In this document: one piece after another, positions 26,055 to 35,252 of the stretch | Layout: the number at the start of each line of letters is the position of its first letter | Numbering within the stretch: the first letter of the stretch is position 1 | Source of the DNA: Thermatribacter velox | GTDB taxonomy: Bacteria; Atribacterota; Atribacteria; Atribacterales; Thermatribacteraceae | DNA length: 64,000 nt | Assembly (NCBI RefSeq): GCF_038396615.1 | Contig: NZ_CP121689.1 | Span: 124,001 to 188,000 of the forward strand | Direction: 5' to 3' | Translations under genes and position numbers: made by a program | The notes under the pieces: model-generated | Seen by the model: the letters and a program-made list of their open reading frames with translations, nothing else | What the model was told of the DNA's origin: nothing | Database searches by the model: none

Positions 26055-26893
26055 TTGAGGATTTCCTCCCTTATGAAACGCTCAGTAGCTTCTTCCCAGC
26101 TGGGCATCTGAAAGTTGATGGTTTCTTTTAAACCAAAGTTGTCGAGCACCGAGAATTTTGGTCTGCGGGCAGGGAGGGAAAATTCTTCCTGTTGAGCTGG
26201 CTCTATTGCTCCTTTCCAGCCTATTTTTCTCAGGAAATACTCTGCCCACTGGTAACGACTGGCTGGGGTATTGGTTATATGATATATGCCCCAGGCTCCT
26301 TCCCGCAAAAGGAGGTAGCTGGCCCAGGCCAGGTCATTTGCGTAGGTGGGAGAACTTACTTCATCGCAGGCGATACGCAAGCGGTCTTTTTGTGCAGACC
26401 AGGAGAGTACTTTGCGGAGGAAGTTATTTCTCCCTTTTCCAAATACCCAGCTGGTCCGGATAAGGTACCATTTGTTGGCAAGAAGTATCAACCTTTCTCC
26501 CAGCAATTTGCTCTCTCCGTAACGGTTAAGGGGACAGGGTGTGTCGAAAATGGTATAAGGAGTGCCCTTCTGGCCGTCGAAGACGTAGTCGGTTGAAAAG
26601 TGCATGAGCTCTATGTTCTCTTCCTGAGCGACTATGGCTAAGTTGCGCACACCTATACCGTTTACAAGGTAGGCTTTCTGCCACTCCTTTTCTGCTCCAT
26701 CCACATCGTTGAAGGCAGCGCAATTTATAATGTGGGTGAAACCCTTACCCCGGATGGCTTCTCGCAAAAGCTGCAGGTTGGTGATATCCAACTCTTGGTG
26801 TCCCCGGGCACAGTAATGTATTCCCTCTTTTTCAAAGAGTTCCTGAAAGGCCTGACCAAGCTGCCCCCAGGCTCCTGTTAGGAGAACTTTCAT
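26051..26893 (-). CDS. rfbD: dTDP-4-dehydrorhamnose reductase
   Basis: A 280-residue short-chain reductase starting [16 protein letters not shown], with MHFSTDYVFDGQKGTPY, YGESKLLGE (catalytic Y and K) and YLIRTSWVFG. It performs the last step to dTDP-L-rhamnose. ATG at 26893 is chosen because it forms an ATGA overlap with rfbC; the frame stays open further upstream but that stretch is inside rfbC. Confidence 0.94.
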   Translation of the reverse strand: MKVLLTGAWGQLGQAFQELFEKEGIHYCARGHQELDITNLQLLREAIRGKGFTHIINCAAFNDVDGAEKEWQKAYLVNGIGVRNLAIVAQEENIELMHFSTDYVFDGQKGTPYTIFDTPCPLNRYGESKLLGERLILLANKWYLIRTSWVFGKGRNNFLRKVLSWSAQKDRLRIACDEVSSPTYANDLAWASYLLLREGAWGIYHITNTPASRYQWAEYFLRKIGWKGAIEPAQQEEFSLPARRPKFSVLDNFGLKETINFQMPSWEEATERFIREEILK

Positions 26894-27465
26894 AGTTTCC
26901 CCCATTTTTTGTGTACCCATTCGCTGAACGAAGGCCAGCTTTCGTCTTTGCGAGAAAGCAAGGGTCTGGTAATGCCATATTCCTGTAAAGGCCACTCAAT
27001 GCCCAGTTCCGGGTCGTCCCAGCGAATTCCCCCTTCGCATTTGGGATGGTAGTAGTCAGTGGCTTTGTAAATAACGTCAACCCAATCACTCAGGACTAAG
27101 AAACCGTGGGCAAAACCGGGAGGTATGTAAAGCATGCGGAAGTTTTCTTCGCTGAGAATCGTTCCCCACCACCTGCCAAAGGTGGGTGACGAGGTACGCA
27201 GGTCCACTGCCACATCGAAAATGCTACCTCGAACTACCCGGATTAATTTACCCTGAGGATGAGGGTCCTGGAAGTGTAGCCCTCGCAATACCCCCTTTTG
27301 GGAGCGAGAGTGGTTATCCTGAACAAATTGAAGCTTAAGGCCTATTTTAGCAAAGGCTTGCTGATTCCAGAACTCCATGAAAAACCCCCGCTGGTCCTTG
27401 AAAATTTGGGGTTCAATCAGAAAAAGATCGGGAAGCTCGGTGGGAATTTTCAAAAACTCACTCAT
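26890..27465 (-). CDS. rfbC: dTDP-4-dehydrorhamnose 3,5-epimerase
   Basis: A 191-residue RmlC cupin with [13 protein letters not shown], the catalytic histidine in [24 protein letters not shown] and the tyrosine/aspartate region of [19 protein letters not shown]. It epimerises C3 and C5 of the keto sugar. Overlaps by 4 nt with both rfbA and rfbD. Confidence 0.95.
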   Translation of the reverse strand: MSEFLKIPTELPDLFLIEPQIFKDQRGFFMEFWNQQAFAKIGLKLQFVQDNHSRSQKGVLRGLHFQDPHPQGKLIRVVRGSIFDVAVDLRTSSPTFGRWWGTILSEENFRMLYIPPGFAHGFLVLSDWVDVIYKATDYYHPKCEGGIRWDDPELGIEWPLQEYGITRPLLSRKDESWPSFSEWVHKKWGKL

Positions 27466-28337
27466 TTTTGCTCTCCGTTAGCAATTTCAATTAAGTATTT
27501 TCCGTAGTCAGTTTTTTCCATTGCCTTGCCCAGTTTGAGTAACTGTTCACGATCAATATAACCCATTCGATAGGCTACCTCTTCGATGCAGCCGATGTAA
27601 AACCCCTGTCTTTTCTGTATGGTTTCCACAAAATTGGCTGCTTCGAGCAAACTCTCGCAAGTTCCCATGTCTAACCAGGCGAAACCTCGGCCCAGGATTT
27701 CTACCTGGAGCTCTCCCCGTTCCAGATACTTGCGGTTAAGGTCGGTTATTTCCAGTTCCCCTCGGGCAGAGGGTTTTAGCTCTTTGGCAAATTCCACCAC
27801 TTTCTCATCGTAGAAGTAAAGCCCGGGCACCGCATAATGGGAGCGAGGTTGTGAGGGCTTTTCTTCAATGGAGAGGGCTTTTCCTCCAGCGTCAATTTCA
27901 ATCACCCCATAAGCGCTGGGATTTTTAACGTAGTAACCAAAGATGAGGGCTCCTTTCTCCAGAGAAGCCGCTCTGCGTAACGTGGCACCAAAGCCCCGGC
28001 CATGGAAGATGTTGTCACCCAGAATCAACATGCATTTTTCACCAGCTATAAACTTTTCTCCCACTAAGAAAGCATCAGCCAAACCCCGAGGTTCGTTTTG
28101 GATGGCGTATTCGATGTGGATACCCAACTGTGAACCATCGCCAAGTAACCTGAGGTAAAGGTCCAAATACTCGGGGTTGGTGATGAGTAGTACTTCGCGG
28201 ATTCCAGAAAGCATAACTGTAGAAAGCGGATAGTAAATCATAGGTTTATCATAAACCGGGAGCAACTGTTTGCTCACTGCTTTGGTTATCGGGTAGAGTC
28301 TGGTTCCGTGTCCTCCAGAAAGAATCAGAGCTTTCAT
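27462..28337 (-). CDS. rfbA: Glucose-1-phosphate thymidylyltransferase
   Basis: A 291-residue nucleotidyltransferase with the N-terminal [14 protein letters not shown] loop, [16 protein letters not shown] and [10 protein letters not shown]. It makes dTDP-glucose, the first step of the pathway. ATG at 28337 has AAGGAG 12 nt upstream; longer frames toward 28610 are chance. First gene of rfbACDB, divergent from the aldo/keto reductase gene. The product, dTDP-L-rhamnose, likely feeds surface polysaccharide or S-layer glycan. Confidence 0.95.
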   Translation of the reverse strand: MKALILSGGHGTRLYPITKAVSKQLLPVYDKPMIYYPLSTVMLSGIREVLLITNPEYLDLYLRLLGDGSQLGIHIEYAIQNEPRGLADAFLVGEKFIAGEKCMLILGDNIFHGRGFGATLRRAASLEKGALIFGYYVKNPSAYGVIEIDAGGKALSIEEKPSQPRSHYAVPGLYFYDEKVVEFAKELKPSARGELEITDLNRKYLERGELQVEILGRGFAWLDMGTCESLLEAANFVETIQKRQGFYIGCIEEVAYRMGYIDREQLLKLGKAMEKTDYGKYLIEIANGEQK

Positions 28338-28438
28338 GGTTGGTCTTTTCTCCTTGAAACTTATTTTATCACAGAGCATTTCCCATTTAGATTGGTTTTG
28401 GAAGCGTTTCTGTTTGGGAGCCTGAAAGTTTTGCAGAG

Positions 28439-28447
28439 TGTTATACT
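28439..28447 (+). promoter_or_regulatory. Extended -10 promoter of the aldo/keto reductase gene
   Basis: TGTTATACT is an extended -10 element 49 bp before the GTG start at 28496, in the divergent gap shared with rfbA. Confidence 0.45.
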
Positions 28448-28495
28448 GATGGGGAGAATAGCGGTAAAAATATTGTGCTGGTTGGAGGTGAAATT

Positions 28496-29479
28496 GTGAA
28501 TTATCGGGTTTTTGGAAGATGTGGTTGGGCGGTAAGTGAAGTGGGTTTTGGTGCCTGGGCCATAGGTGGGGGTTGGGGAAAAGTTGAGGAGAAAGATGCC
28601 ATTTCTGCATTACACAAAGCCATTGATTGCGGGGTCAACTTCATTGATACTGCCGATGTATATGGAGACGGACGTAGTGAGCGCTTGATAGCCCGAGTCC
28701 TTCGGGAACGCCGGGAACCGGTTTTTGTGGCTACCAAAGCGGGAAGGAGGCTTTCTCCCCATATTGCAGACGGCTATACGGAGGAAAATCTGAGGGCATT
28801 TGTAGAGCGGAGCTTGAAAAACCTGGAAACCGAGACCATCGATCTTTTACAACTGCACTGTCCACCGACAGAAGTTTACTACCGTCCCGAAGTTTTTGAA
28901 GCCCTGGACAAGCTGGTTGCCGAAGGAAAGATTCGCTATTATGGAGTTAGTGTTGAAAAAGTGGAAGAAGGTCTTAAGGCCATCGAATATCCGGGAGTGC
29001 GCAGTGTGCAGATTATTTTCAACATGTTTAGGCAACGTCCTGCAGAGCTTTTCTTTTCTCGTTGTAGAGAAAAAAGAGTGGCCATTATCGCGAGAGTCCC
29101 CTTAGCCAGTGGTTTGCTCACTGGAAAAATCACCCCCGATACCGTTTTTCCACCTGATGACCACCGCAACTTTAACCGCTTTGGGCAGGCTTTTGACCGT
29201 GGAGAAACTTTTGCTGGAGTGGACCTGGAACAGGGCCTACGGGCGGTTGCAGAGCTTCGGGAAATACTTCCTGCGGGTTTTACCATGGCCCAGTTTGCCC
29301 TGAAGTGGATTTTGATGTTTCCCGAGGTGAGCACGGTTATTCCGGGTGCTAAAAACCCTCGCCAGGCTGAGGAAAATGCGTTGAGCTCCAGCTTGCCGCC
29401 GCTTGAAGAGGGAGTGATGGAAAAAGTTAGGGGAATTTACGAGCGCTACATACGCAGTGCAGTGCACCATCGCTGGTAG
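28496..29479 (+). CDS. Aldo/keto reductase
   Basis: A 327-residue (beta/alpha)8 NADPH oxidoreductase. The catalytic tetrad is visible as D in [11 protein letters not shown] with its Y, K in VFVATKAG and H in DLLQLHCPP. The C-terminal cofactor motif is [17 protein letters not shown] at 28496 has GGAGGTG 5 nt upstream. It resembles the general YajO/Tas-like group; substrate unknown. It stands alone ahead of the sugar importer, so a role in sugar or aldehyde reduction is possible but unproven. Confidence 0.93.
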   Translation: MNYRVFGRCGWAVSEVGFGAWAIGGGWGKVEEKDAISALHKAIDCGVNFIDTADVYGDGRSERLIARVLRERREPVFVATKAGRRLSPHIADGYTEENLRAFVERSLKNLETETIDLLQLHCPPTEVYYRPEVFEALDKLVAEGKIRYYGVSVEKVEEGLKAIEYPGVRSVQIIFNMFRQRPAELFFSRCREKRVAIIARVPLASGLLTGKITPDTVFPPDDHRNFNRFGQAFDRGETFAGVDLEQGLRAVAELREILPAGFTMAQFALKWILMFPEVSTVIPGAKNPRQAEENALSSSLPPLEEGVMEKVRGIYERYIRSAVHHRW

Positions 29480-29527
29480 AGGTTGTGAAGCTTATGGCGT
29501 TTTCCAGTTGCCCAGTGGGGTTGTATT

Positions 29528-29599
29528 TGGAAAAAAACGGGAAAATCTGGAGAAATTACGGGCAAATTGGGAAAAATCTTGACCGATTTCCGGGAAATG
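29528..29599 (+). promoter_or_regulatory. Phased direct repeats, candidate DeoR operator
   Basis: Four close copies of (C/T)GGG(A/C)AAAT start at 29538, 29559, 29568 and 29591, with a weaker one at 29528. Spacings of 10, 21, 9 and 23 bp keep them roughly on one helix face. The last lies between the -35 and -10 elements of the importer promoter. DeoR-family proteins often use direct repeats, and a DeoR gene ends this operon. Confidence 0.35.
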
Positions 29600-29607
29600 A
29601 TTAAAAT
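29579..29607 (+). promoter_or_regulatory. Promoter of the RhaSTPQ-like importer operon
   Basis: TTGACC (29579-29584), 17-bp spacer, TAAAAT (29602-29607). Transcription would start near 29614. An AAGGAGGTGA sequence at 29613-29622 then falls at the very 5' end of the message with no clear open frame behind it. Confidence 0.55.
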
Positions 29608-29698
29608 AATAAAAAGGAGGTGAGATTTTTCCAAAATTTTCTAATTCGTGCTTACTGCTTTTAGTCTTGCGTAATATTTACAAAGGAGGGTGAGGGGA

Positions 29699-30703
29699 AT
29701 GAGAAAGCTTCTTTTCGCTGCGGTGTTGTTACTTTTGTGTGGTGTACTTGCTTTTGGGGTTTCTGCAAAGGACTTTACCATTGGGATGCTGGTAAAGAAT
29801 GTAGGGAATCCTTTTTTTGAGGCTTGTGCCCGTGGTGGTCAAGAAGCATGTGATGAACTTGGGAACACCTTTATTTTCCAGGGTCCACCTACTCCCACTG
29901 TAGAGGGGCAAATTGAAATCATTGAGAACTTTATTGCTCAGAATGTAGATGCTATCTGCGTGAGTGCCAACGACTTCAATGCCCTGGTTCCAGTTCTCAA
30001 AAAAGCTATGGCCAACGGCATAAAAGTCGTTTCCTTTGACTCAGCAGTGAATCCCCAGGGCCGCATCGTCCACGTGAACCAGGCCGATGCCGAACAAATT
30101 GGAAGACTTCAGGTTCAGGCCATTGCCGAGATGATTGGCTATGAAGGTGAAATTGCTATTCTTTCGGCAGCGGCTACTATGACCAATCAAAATACCTGGA
30201 TTCGCTGGATGCAGGAAGAGCTCAAAGATCCCAAATACTCCAAGATGCGTCTTGCAGCCATTGTTTATGGAGATGACTTGCGGGATAAAAGCTATAATGA
30301 GGCGATGGGTCTTTTCAAATCCTACCCCAACCTCAAGGGTATAATTTCTCCAACTACTGTTGGTATAAGCGCCACTGCCAAGGCTATTACCGATGCGGGT
30401 TTGATTGGAAAAATCAAGCTCACCGGTTTAGGCCTTCCCAGTGAGATGGCTGAATGGGTTAAGAATGGAGCCTGTGAAGCCTTCTATCTCTGGAACCCGG
30501 TGGATCTGGGTTATCTTGCTGCTTACGTTGCAGGGCTTCTCTGTGAAGGTACTATAACCGGCAAAGAGGGTGAGACCTTCACTGCAGGAAGACTTGGCGA
30601 GCGGACCATCACCAAAGCCGAGGATGGCGGGACTGAGGTGCTGCTTGGACCTCCTTTCCGCTTCGATGCGTCCAACATTGACGAGTGGAAGGACGTGTTC
30701 TAA
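29699..30703 (+). CDS. RhaS-like sugar-binding protein of a CUT2 ABC importer
   Basis: A 334-residue periplasmic binding protein, signal peptide residues 1-23 (LAFGVSA). The blocks GLGLPSEMAEWVKNGACEAF and LWNPVDLGYLAAYVAG strongly resemble rhizobial rhamnose-binding RhaS and the related AI-2-binding LsrB. ATG at 29699 follows AAAGGAGGG. It is the first gene of a binding-protein, ATPase, permease, permease, DeoR operon matching the RhaSTPQ layout. The substrate is inferred (rhamnose or another 6-deoxy sugar) because no catabolic genes are adjacent. Confidence 0.85.
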   Translation: MRKLLFAAVLLLLCGVLAFGVSAKDFTIGMLVKNVGNPFFEACARGGQEACDELGNTFIFQGPPTPTVEGQIEIIENFIAQNVDAICVSANDFNALVPVLKKAMANGIKVVSFDSAVNPQGRIVHVNQADAEQIGRLQVQAIAEMIGYEGEIAILSAAATMTNQNTWIRWMQEELKDPKYSKMRLAAIVYGDDLRDKSYNEAMGLFKSYPNLKGIISPTTVGISATAKAITDAGLIGKIKLTGLGLPSEMAEWVKNGACEAFYLWNPVDLGYLAAYVAGLLCEGTITGKEGETFTAGRLGERTITKAEDGGTEVLLGPPFRFDASNIDEWKDVF

Positions 30704-30717
30704 AGCCTGCTTTTTGA

Positions 30718-30749
30718 GGGGCAGGGTTAGCCCTGCCCCTTGGTTTTTT
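30718..30749 (+). terminator. Intrinsic terminator between binding-protein and ATPase genes
   Basis: A perfect 9-bp GC stem (GGGGCAGGG / CCCTGCCCC) with loop TTAG and a following T-rich run (TTGGTTTTTT). It lies inside the operon, so it should lower expression of the ATPase and permeases relative to the binding protein. Confidence 0.85.
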
Positions 30750-30763
30750 ATGGGGTGAATGAG

Positions 30764-32308
30764 TTGAGCGAGAATATTCTTGAATTGCGTGGAATATCCA
30801 AATATTTTCCCGGCATCAAGGCTCTGGAGCAGGTTGATTTTGACCTTCGCAAAGGGGAAATTCACGCCCTGGTAGGTGAAAATGGTGCCGGCAAATCCAC
30901 TCTTATTAAAATTATCACCGGGGTCCACCAGCCGGATACTGGGGAAATTCGGTGGGAAGGTCAGAAAGTGACTTTTCATAATCCCACTGTAGCACTCCGC
31001 TACCGAATAGCTGCAGTGTATCAGCAACCGGCTTCTTTCCCGCATCTTACCATTACGGAGAATATTTTTCTGGGCCATCCTCTGGTGAGTCCGCTTTTTA
31101 AGCGCCTTAACTGGAGGGAAATGCGCAAAAAAGCTTGGGAGCTTCTTGAATCCCTGGGTTCGGACCTCGACCCTTCAACGCCGGTAGGTTCTCTGAGTGC
31201 TGCTCAGCAGCAGATAGTGGAGATTGCCAAGGCTCTGTCAATCGATGCCCGGGTTTTGATTATGGACGAACCCACCGCGGCGCTTACCAAGCGAGAGGCT
31301 GAAGAATTATACAGAATTATGAAGCAGTTGAAGGCACGTGGTACCTCCATCATTTTTATTTCGCACCGCCTTGAGGACATTTTTGAAGTTGCTGACCGGG
31401 TAACCGTTTTGCGAGATGGGAGAAAAGTGGGGACCTGGATGGTGGACGGGGTGAGTGAGAGAGAGCTCATCCGAGCTATGGTGGGTCGAGAAATCGACCA
31501 GCTCTTCCCCAAAATTCAGGTGGAGCGAGGAGCAGAGCTTTTGCGGGTGGAAGGCTTGTCCCGGATGGGCTATTTTTCCAATGTTTCTTTCACCTTGCAC
31601 ACAGGAGAAATTCTGGGTATGAGCGGTCTGGTAGGTTCGGGTCGGACCGAGGTGGCTCACGCCCTGTTTGGTATTGCTCCAGCAGACCAAGGCAAAATTT
31701 TTGTGGAAGGAAAAGAAGTTACTATCCGAAGTCCTCTGGATGCCATTGCCTGTGGTATTGGGTATCTTCCTGAAGACCGCCTGCAGCAGGGGTTGTTCTT
31801 ACCAATGAGCATTAATGATAATATTGCCATCATCATCCTTGATTCTCTCACCCGGCACGGTTGGCTTCAGCCAGAGCGTGAACACCAGCTTTCCTCAAAG
31901 ATGCTCGAACTTTTGAAAATCAAAGCTCCTTCTATTTTCAGCCCGGTTAGTTCACTCTCAGGCGGTAACCAGCAAAAAGTTGTGGTAGCCAAACTACTTG
32001 CTGCCCGACTTAGGATTCTTATTCTGGATGAACCAACGCACGGAGTGGACGTAGGAGCTAAGGCTGCTATTCACCGTATTATGTCAGAACTTGCACAACA
32101 GGGGTTAGGGATTATCATGATTTCTTCTGAAATGCCGGAAATTCTGGGGATGAGTGACCGTATTCTGGTCATGTGTGAGGGGAGAGTAAGTGGTATCCTT
32201 GAACGTCGGGAGGCCACTCAGGAAAAGCTTATGGAAATGGCAGTGGGTGTTACTCAACTGGGTAATAGGCATCAGGTGGTGAGCGCTACAGGTGAAAGGG
32301 AGCAATAA
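30764..32308 (+). CDS. CUT2 sugar ABC importer ATPase (RhaT/RbsA-like), two nucleotide-binding domains
   Basis: A 514-residue tandem ABC protein. NBD1 has Walker A GENGAGKSTL, a signature in SLSAAQQQIVEIAKAL and Walker B LIMDEPTAAL. NBD2 has the degenerate P-loop GLVGSGRTEV usual for this class, SLSGGNQQKVVVAKLL and LILDEPTHGVDVGAK. TTG at 30764 is preferred because earlier in-frame starts lie at or beside the terminator. It overlaps the first permease gene by 17 nt. Confidence 0.92.
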   Translation: MSENILELRGISKYFPGIKALEQVDFDLRKGEIHALVGENGAGKSTLIKIITGVHQPDTGEIRWEGQKVTFHNPTVALRYRIAAVYQQPASFPHLTITENIFLGHPLVSPLFKRLNWREMRKKAWELLESLGSDLDPSTPVGSLSAAQQQIVEIAKALSIDARVLIMDEPTAALTKREAEELYRIMKQLKARGTSIIFISHRLEDIFEVADRVTVLRDGRKVGTWMVDGVSERELIRAMVGREIDQLFPKIQVERGAELLRVEGLSRMGYFSNVSFTLHTGEILGMSGLVGSGRTEVAHALFGIAPADQGKIFVEGKEVTIRSPLDAIACGIGYLPEDRLQQGLFLPMSINDNIAIIILDSLTRHGWLQPEREHQLSSKMLELLKIKAPSIFSPVSSLSGGNQQKVVVAKLLAARLRILILDEPTHGVDVGAKAAIHRIMSELAQQGLGIIMISSEMPEILGMSDRILVMCEGRVSGILERREATQEKLMEMAVGVTQLGNRHQVVSATGEREQ

Positions 32309-33323
32309 GTCTTTTTCGGAATTTGTATTGCAAATGCGAGGTTTCAGGGAATTAGGGATTATTGTTTTTATTGTGATTATTTCTACCGTCATCGGTATGC
32401 GCAATCCCCGCTTCCTGACCTGGGGCAACCTTCACGATATGCTTATCGATACTTCAGTCCTCGCCGTGATGGCAGTGGGCATGATGCTGGTTTTGGTTAC
32501 TGGAGGGATTGATCTTTCCACTGAATCGGTTCTTGCTCTGGCGGGTATGGTTTCAGGTATCCTGGTTCGAGACAATCCTCATCTCTCGCCGCCTTTAATT
32601 CTGGTTTTCGGGCTGGTTTTCGGCGCACTTTTGGGTTCGGTAACTGGTCTCATTGTGGCTAAAGGGAAAGTTCTTCCCATCATTGCCACTTTGAGCATGA
32701 TGTACATCTATCGGGGTATTACCTTTATAGTGAGTGGTGGCCGTTGGGTCAGTGCTCACGAGATGCCTGAATCGTTCAAATCCATGGCGACGGGAAGGCT
32801 TTTGGGTATTTCCAACCTGATAACCATTGCTCTAATTGTGTATGTGGTCTTTTATTATTTCGTTAACCATACCCGTACGGGACGGGAAATCTATGCGGTG
32901 GGAAGCAATTTTGAGGCTGCGAAAGTCATCGGCATCAATACCACCTTTATCACCTGGCTGGTCTACGTTATTTCGGGGGCACTCTCTGGCCTGGGAGGGG
33001 TTATGTGGGTGGCCAGGTATGCCTCGGCTCAGAACGACACTGCTTCGGGCTTTGTGCTCACGGTGGTTGCTGCCTGTGTTCTGGGAGGGGTGAGCATAAC
33101 CGGTGGTGTGGGAACTGTTCCCGGGGTTTTCTTGGGAGCCATAACCATTGGAATAATCAATAATGCCCTACCCATGATCAGGGTTTCTCCTTTCTGGAAG
33201 ATGGCTCTTCAGGGAATAATTATCTTGGTTGCTGCGGTGGTAAATGCCCTTATTACCCGCAGTGCTGAGCGAGCGCAGCTCAGGCAGCGCGAAGAGTTGA
33301 GGAGGATGCGCTATGGAGCGTGA
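32292..33323 (+). CDS. CUT2 sugar ABC importer permease (first)
   Basis: A 343-residue BPD_transp_2 membrane protein with about ten helices. Family blocks are LVLVTGGIDLSTESVLALAG, GRWVSAHEMPESF and YAVGSNFEAAKVIGINT. GTG at 32292 lies within the end of the ATPase gene. It forms the transmembrane pore with the next permease. The C-terminal tail is basic and extended (RSAERAQLRQREELRRMR). Confidence 0.92.
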   Translation: MKGSNKSFSEFVLQMRGFRELGIIVFIVIISTVIGMRNPRFLTWGNLHDMLIDTSVLAVMAVGMMLVLVTGGIDLSTESVLALAGMVSGILVRDNPHLSPPLILVFGLVFGALLGSVTGLIVAKGKVLPIIATLSMMYIYRGITFIVSGGRWVSAHEMPESFKSMATGRLLGISNLITIALIVYVVFYYFVNHTRTGREIYAVGSNFEAAKVIGINTTFITWLVYVISGALSGLGGVMWVARYASAQNDTASGFVLTVVAACVLGGVSITGGVGTVPGVFLGAITIGIINNALPMIRVSPFWKMALQGIIILVAAVVNALITRSAERAQLRQREELRRMRYGA

Positions 33324-34305
33324 TAAAGAATTCCTCCGCCGAGAGACGAAGTTTTTTGTCTTTCGCTGGGAATGGCTTCTCTTGGTTCTTATTGGCATTA
33401 CGTTTGTGGTCAACGCCCAGCTTTCTCCACATTTTTTGCGTTATGCAAGCATTATGGACGCACTTTCGGTGTTTCTCGAGGCCGGGTTTATGGTGTTTCC
33501 CATGGTACTGGTTTTGGTTGCCGGTGAGATAGACATTTCGGTAGCCTCCATTGTCGCTCTATCTTCGGTCCTCATGGCCATGGCTCATCGAGCAGGTGTT
33601 CCCATGGCGCTTGCTATTTTTGTAGCTCTGGGAGTGGGAACCCTGTGTGGGTATTTCAACGGCCTTCTCATTTCCCGCGTACCGAATCTCTCAGCCATCA
33701 TAGTAACCTTAGCTGGTTTTTCGCTTTATCGAGGTATTGCCTATATCCTGCTCGGTGATAAAGCAATCAGTGGTTTTCCGCTCTGGTATTCGTATCTGGC
33801 CTGGGGGTATGTGGGCAAGACTCACATCCCTTTTATGTTGGTAGCCTTCCTTTTGTGCGCAGTCGTGTACGGTATTTTGCTCCATCGAACTGCTTTCGGA
33901 CGCAAGATATTTGCAATAGGTACCAACCGAAAGGCGGCCCTTTTTTCTGGCGTGCCGGTAGGAAAAATGCGGAGAATCCTTTTTACTCTTAACGGACTCA
34001 TGGCTGGGGTGACAGCAGTTTTTCTCACTTCTAAACTGGGCAGCTCTCGGCCCAATGTGGCGACCGGTTATGAACTCGAAGTTATTGCTATTGCTGTTTT
34101 AGGGGGGGCAAACCCGGCCGGAGGTAAGGGGACTATTTTGGGAGCTTGTCTTGCACTTATTCTCATGCGCTTTTTGCGTTATGGCATGGGGCTTCGCAAC
34201 GTTCCAGGTCAGGTCATGATGGTAATCATCGGTTTTGTGTTGGTCTGCGTGGTCATGTTTCCCAACCTTTTTGCTTCCAGGCGTACGCGTCAGGTGGTGT
34301 CGTAG
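33313..34305 (+). CDS. CUT2 sugar ABC importer permease (second)
   Basis: A 330-residue BPD_transp_2 protein paired with the upstream permease, overlapping it by 11 nt. Conserved blocks are LVLVAGEIDISVASIVALSS, AIIVTLAGFSLYRGIAYI and IAVLGGANPAGGKGT. Two different permeases per system is the RhaPQ/LsrCD arrangement rather than the RbsC homodimer type. Confidence 0.92.
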   Translation: MERDKEFLRRETKFFVFRWEWLLLVLIGITFVVNAQLSPHFLRYASIMDALSVFLEAGFMVFPMVLVLVAGEIDISVASIVALSSVLMAMAHRAGVPMALAIFVALGVGTLCGYFNGLLISRVPNLSAIIVTLAGFSLYRGIAYILLGDKAISGFPLWYSYLAWGYVGKTHIPFMLVAFLLCAVVYGILLHRTAFGRKIFAIGTNRKAALFSGVPVGKMRRILFTLNGLMAGVTAVFLTSKLGSSRPNVATGYELEVIAIAVLGGANPAGGKGTILGACLALILMRFLRYGMGLRNVPGQVMMVIIGFVLVCVVMFPNLFASRRTRQVVS

Positions 34306-34311
34306 GTTCTT

Positions 34312-35127
34312 ATGCTGAAGAGAAGAAGTGGTTTGATTGCCGAAGAACGACGCCTTAAAATTCTGGAGTCTCTGAATACTCGCCGAACCCTTACTGTGAA
34401 GGAGTTGGCACAAACCTTTGGGGTGAGTGAAGACACTATCCGCCAGGATTTGAAATTGCTGGAGCAGCAGGGTTTATTACGCAGGATTTATGGTGGAGCT
34501 TCCCGAGTGAAGACAAGCAGTGTCGAAATCCCCCTCTCGCTTCGTGAAGTTACCAACCGCGAAATTAAGGAAGCTATTGGAAAGGAAGCTGCAAAAATCA
34601 TTGAAGACGGAGATTCAGTTATCTTTGATGCCAGTACTACTGCCCTGCAGGTTGCCCGGAACATGGACCCTGACAAGAAAGTGACCATCCTTACCAGCTC
34701 ACTGGATATCTGCATCAGTTTAGCTTCTAATCCTAACTTTAACATTATTGCTACTGGAGGTACCCTTCACCCACCGTCTTTTTCTTTCGTGGGACCTCAG
34801 GCAGAGGAAGCTGCGCGGAATTATTATGCTGATAAAATCTTTCTGGGAGCTCGGGCAATTCTGGTTAACGAGGGATATCTTGCCGATGTTTTTGAGCTCG
34901 AGGCAAACCTTAAGAAAGTCATGGTTAACTCTGCTTGCGAGGTTATTCTGGTTGCCGAAAGCCGGAAATTCCAGGAAGTAGCTTTTTTTAAAATCTGTGA
35001 GTTACGAAAAGTGACCAGGATATTTACTGATGAATATCTCGATTCTACTCTGGCGAAAAAACTCGAGGATATGGGGATTCAGGTGGTAAAAGTAACACTT
35101 GGTGACTTTTCTTCGGCTGCTAGGTGA
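34312..35127 (+). CDS. DeoR family transcriptional regulator
   Basis: A 271-residue repressor with a DeoR helix-turn-helix (RTLTVKELAQTFGVSEDTIRQ, then RRIYGGA) and a sugar-phosphate-binding DeoRC domain (GDSVIFDASTTALQVARNM, ILTSSLDI, TGGTLHPPSFSFVGP). It probably senses a phosphorylated product of the imported sugar. It lies 6 nt after the permease gene, so it likely autoregulates the upstream importer operon; it may also control the second importer that starts 125 bp later. Confidence 0.92.
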   Translation: MLKRRSGLIAEERRLKILESLNTRRTLTVKELAQTFGVSEDTIRQDLKLLEQQGLLRRIYGGASRVKTSSVEIPLSLREVTNREIKEAIGKEAAKIIEDGDSVIFDASTTALQVARNMDPDKKVTILTSSLDICISLASNPNFNIIATGGTLHPPSFSFVGPQAEEAARNYYADKIFLGARAILVNEGYLADVFELEANLKKVMVNSACEVILVAESRKFQEVAFFKICELRKVTRIFTDEYLDSTLAKKLEDMGIQVVKVTLGDFSSAAR

Positions 35128-35202
35128 TGAACAACTGTTGGCAAAACGCTGATTGATGTTCTGATTATGCATTTCAGAGCTGGGACTGGCAACCGGTATT
35201 TG

Positions 35203-35230
35203 TTGACACCAAAACCCTTTCTGTTACAAT
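35203..35230 (+). promoter_or_regulatory. Promoter of the second sugar importer operon
   Basis: Consensus TTGACA (35203-35208), 16-bp spacer, TACAAT (35225-35230), followed by a GGGGGGTGAT ribosome site and ATG 35253. The leader is very short (about 15 nt). Confidence 0.7.
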
Positions 35231-35252
35231 CTATAAAGGGGGGTGATCACCT

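Noticed and set aside
28338-28610. N-terminal extension of rfbA
   Set aside because: The family starts at MKALILSGG with a good ribosome site at 28337; the extension is Asn/Pro/His-rich, lies in the divergent promoter region and overlaps the aldo/keto reductase gene.
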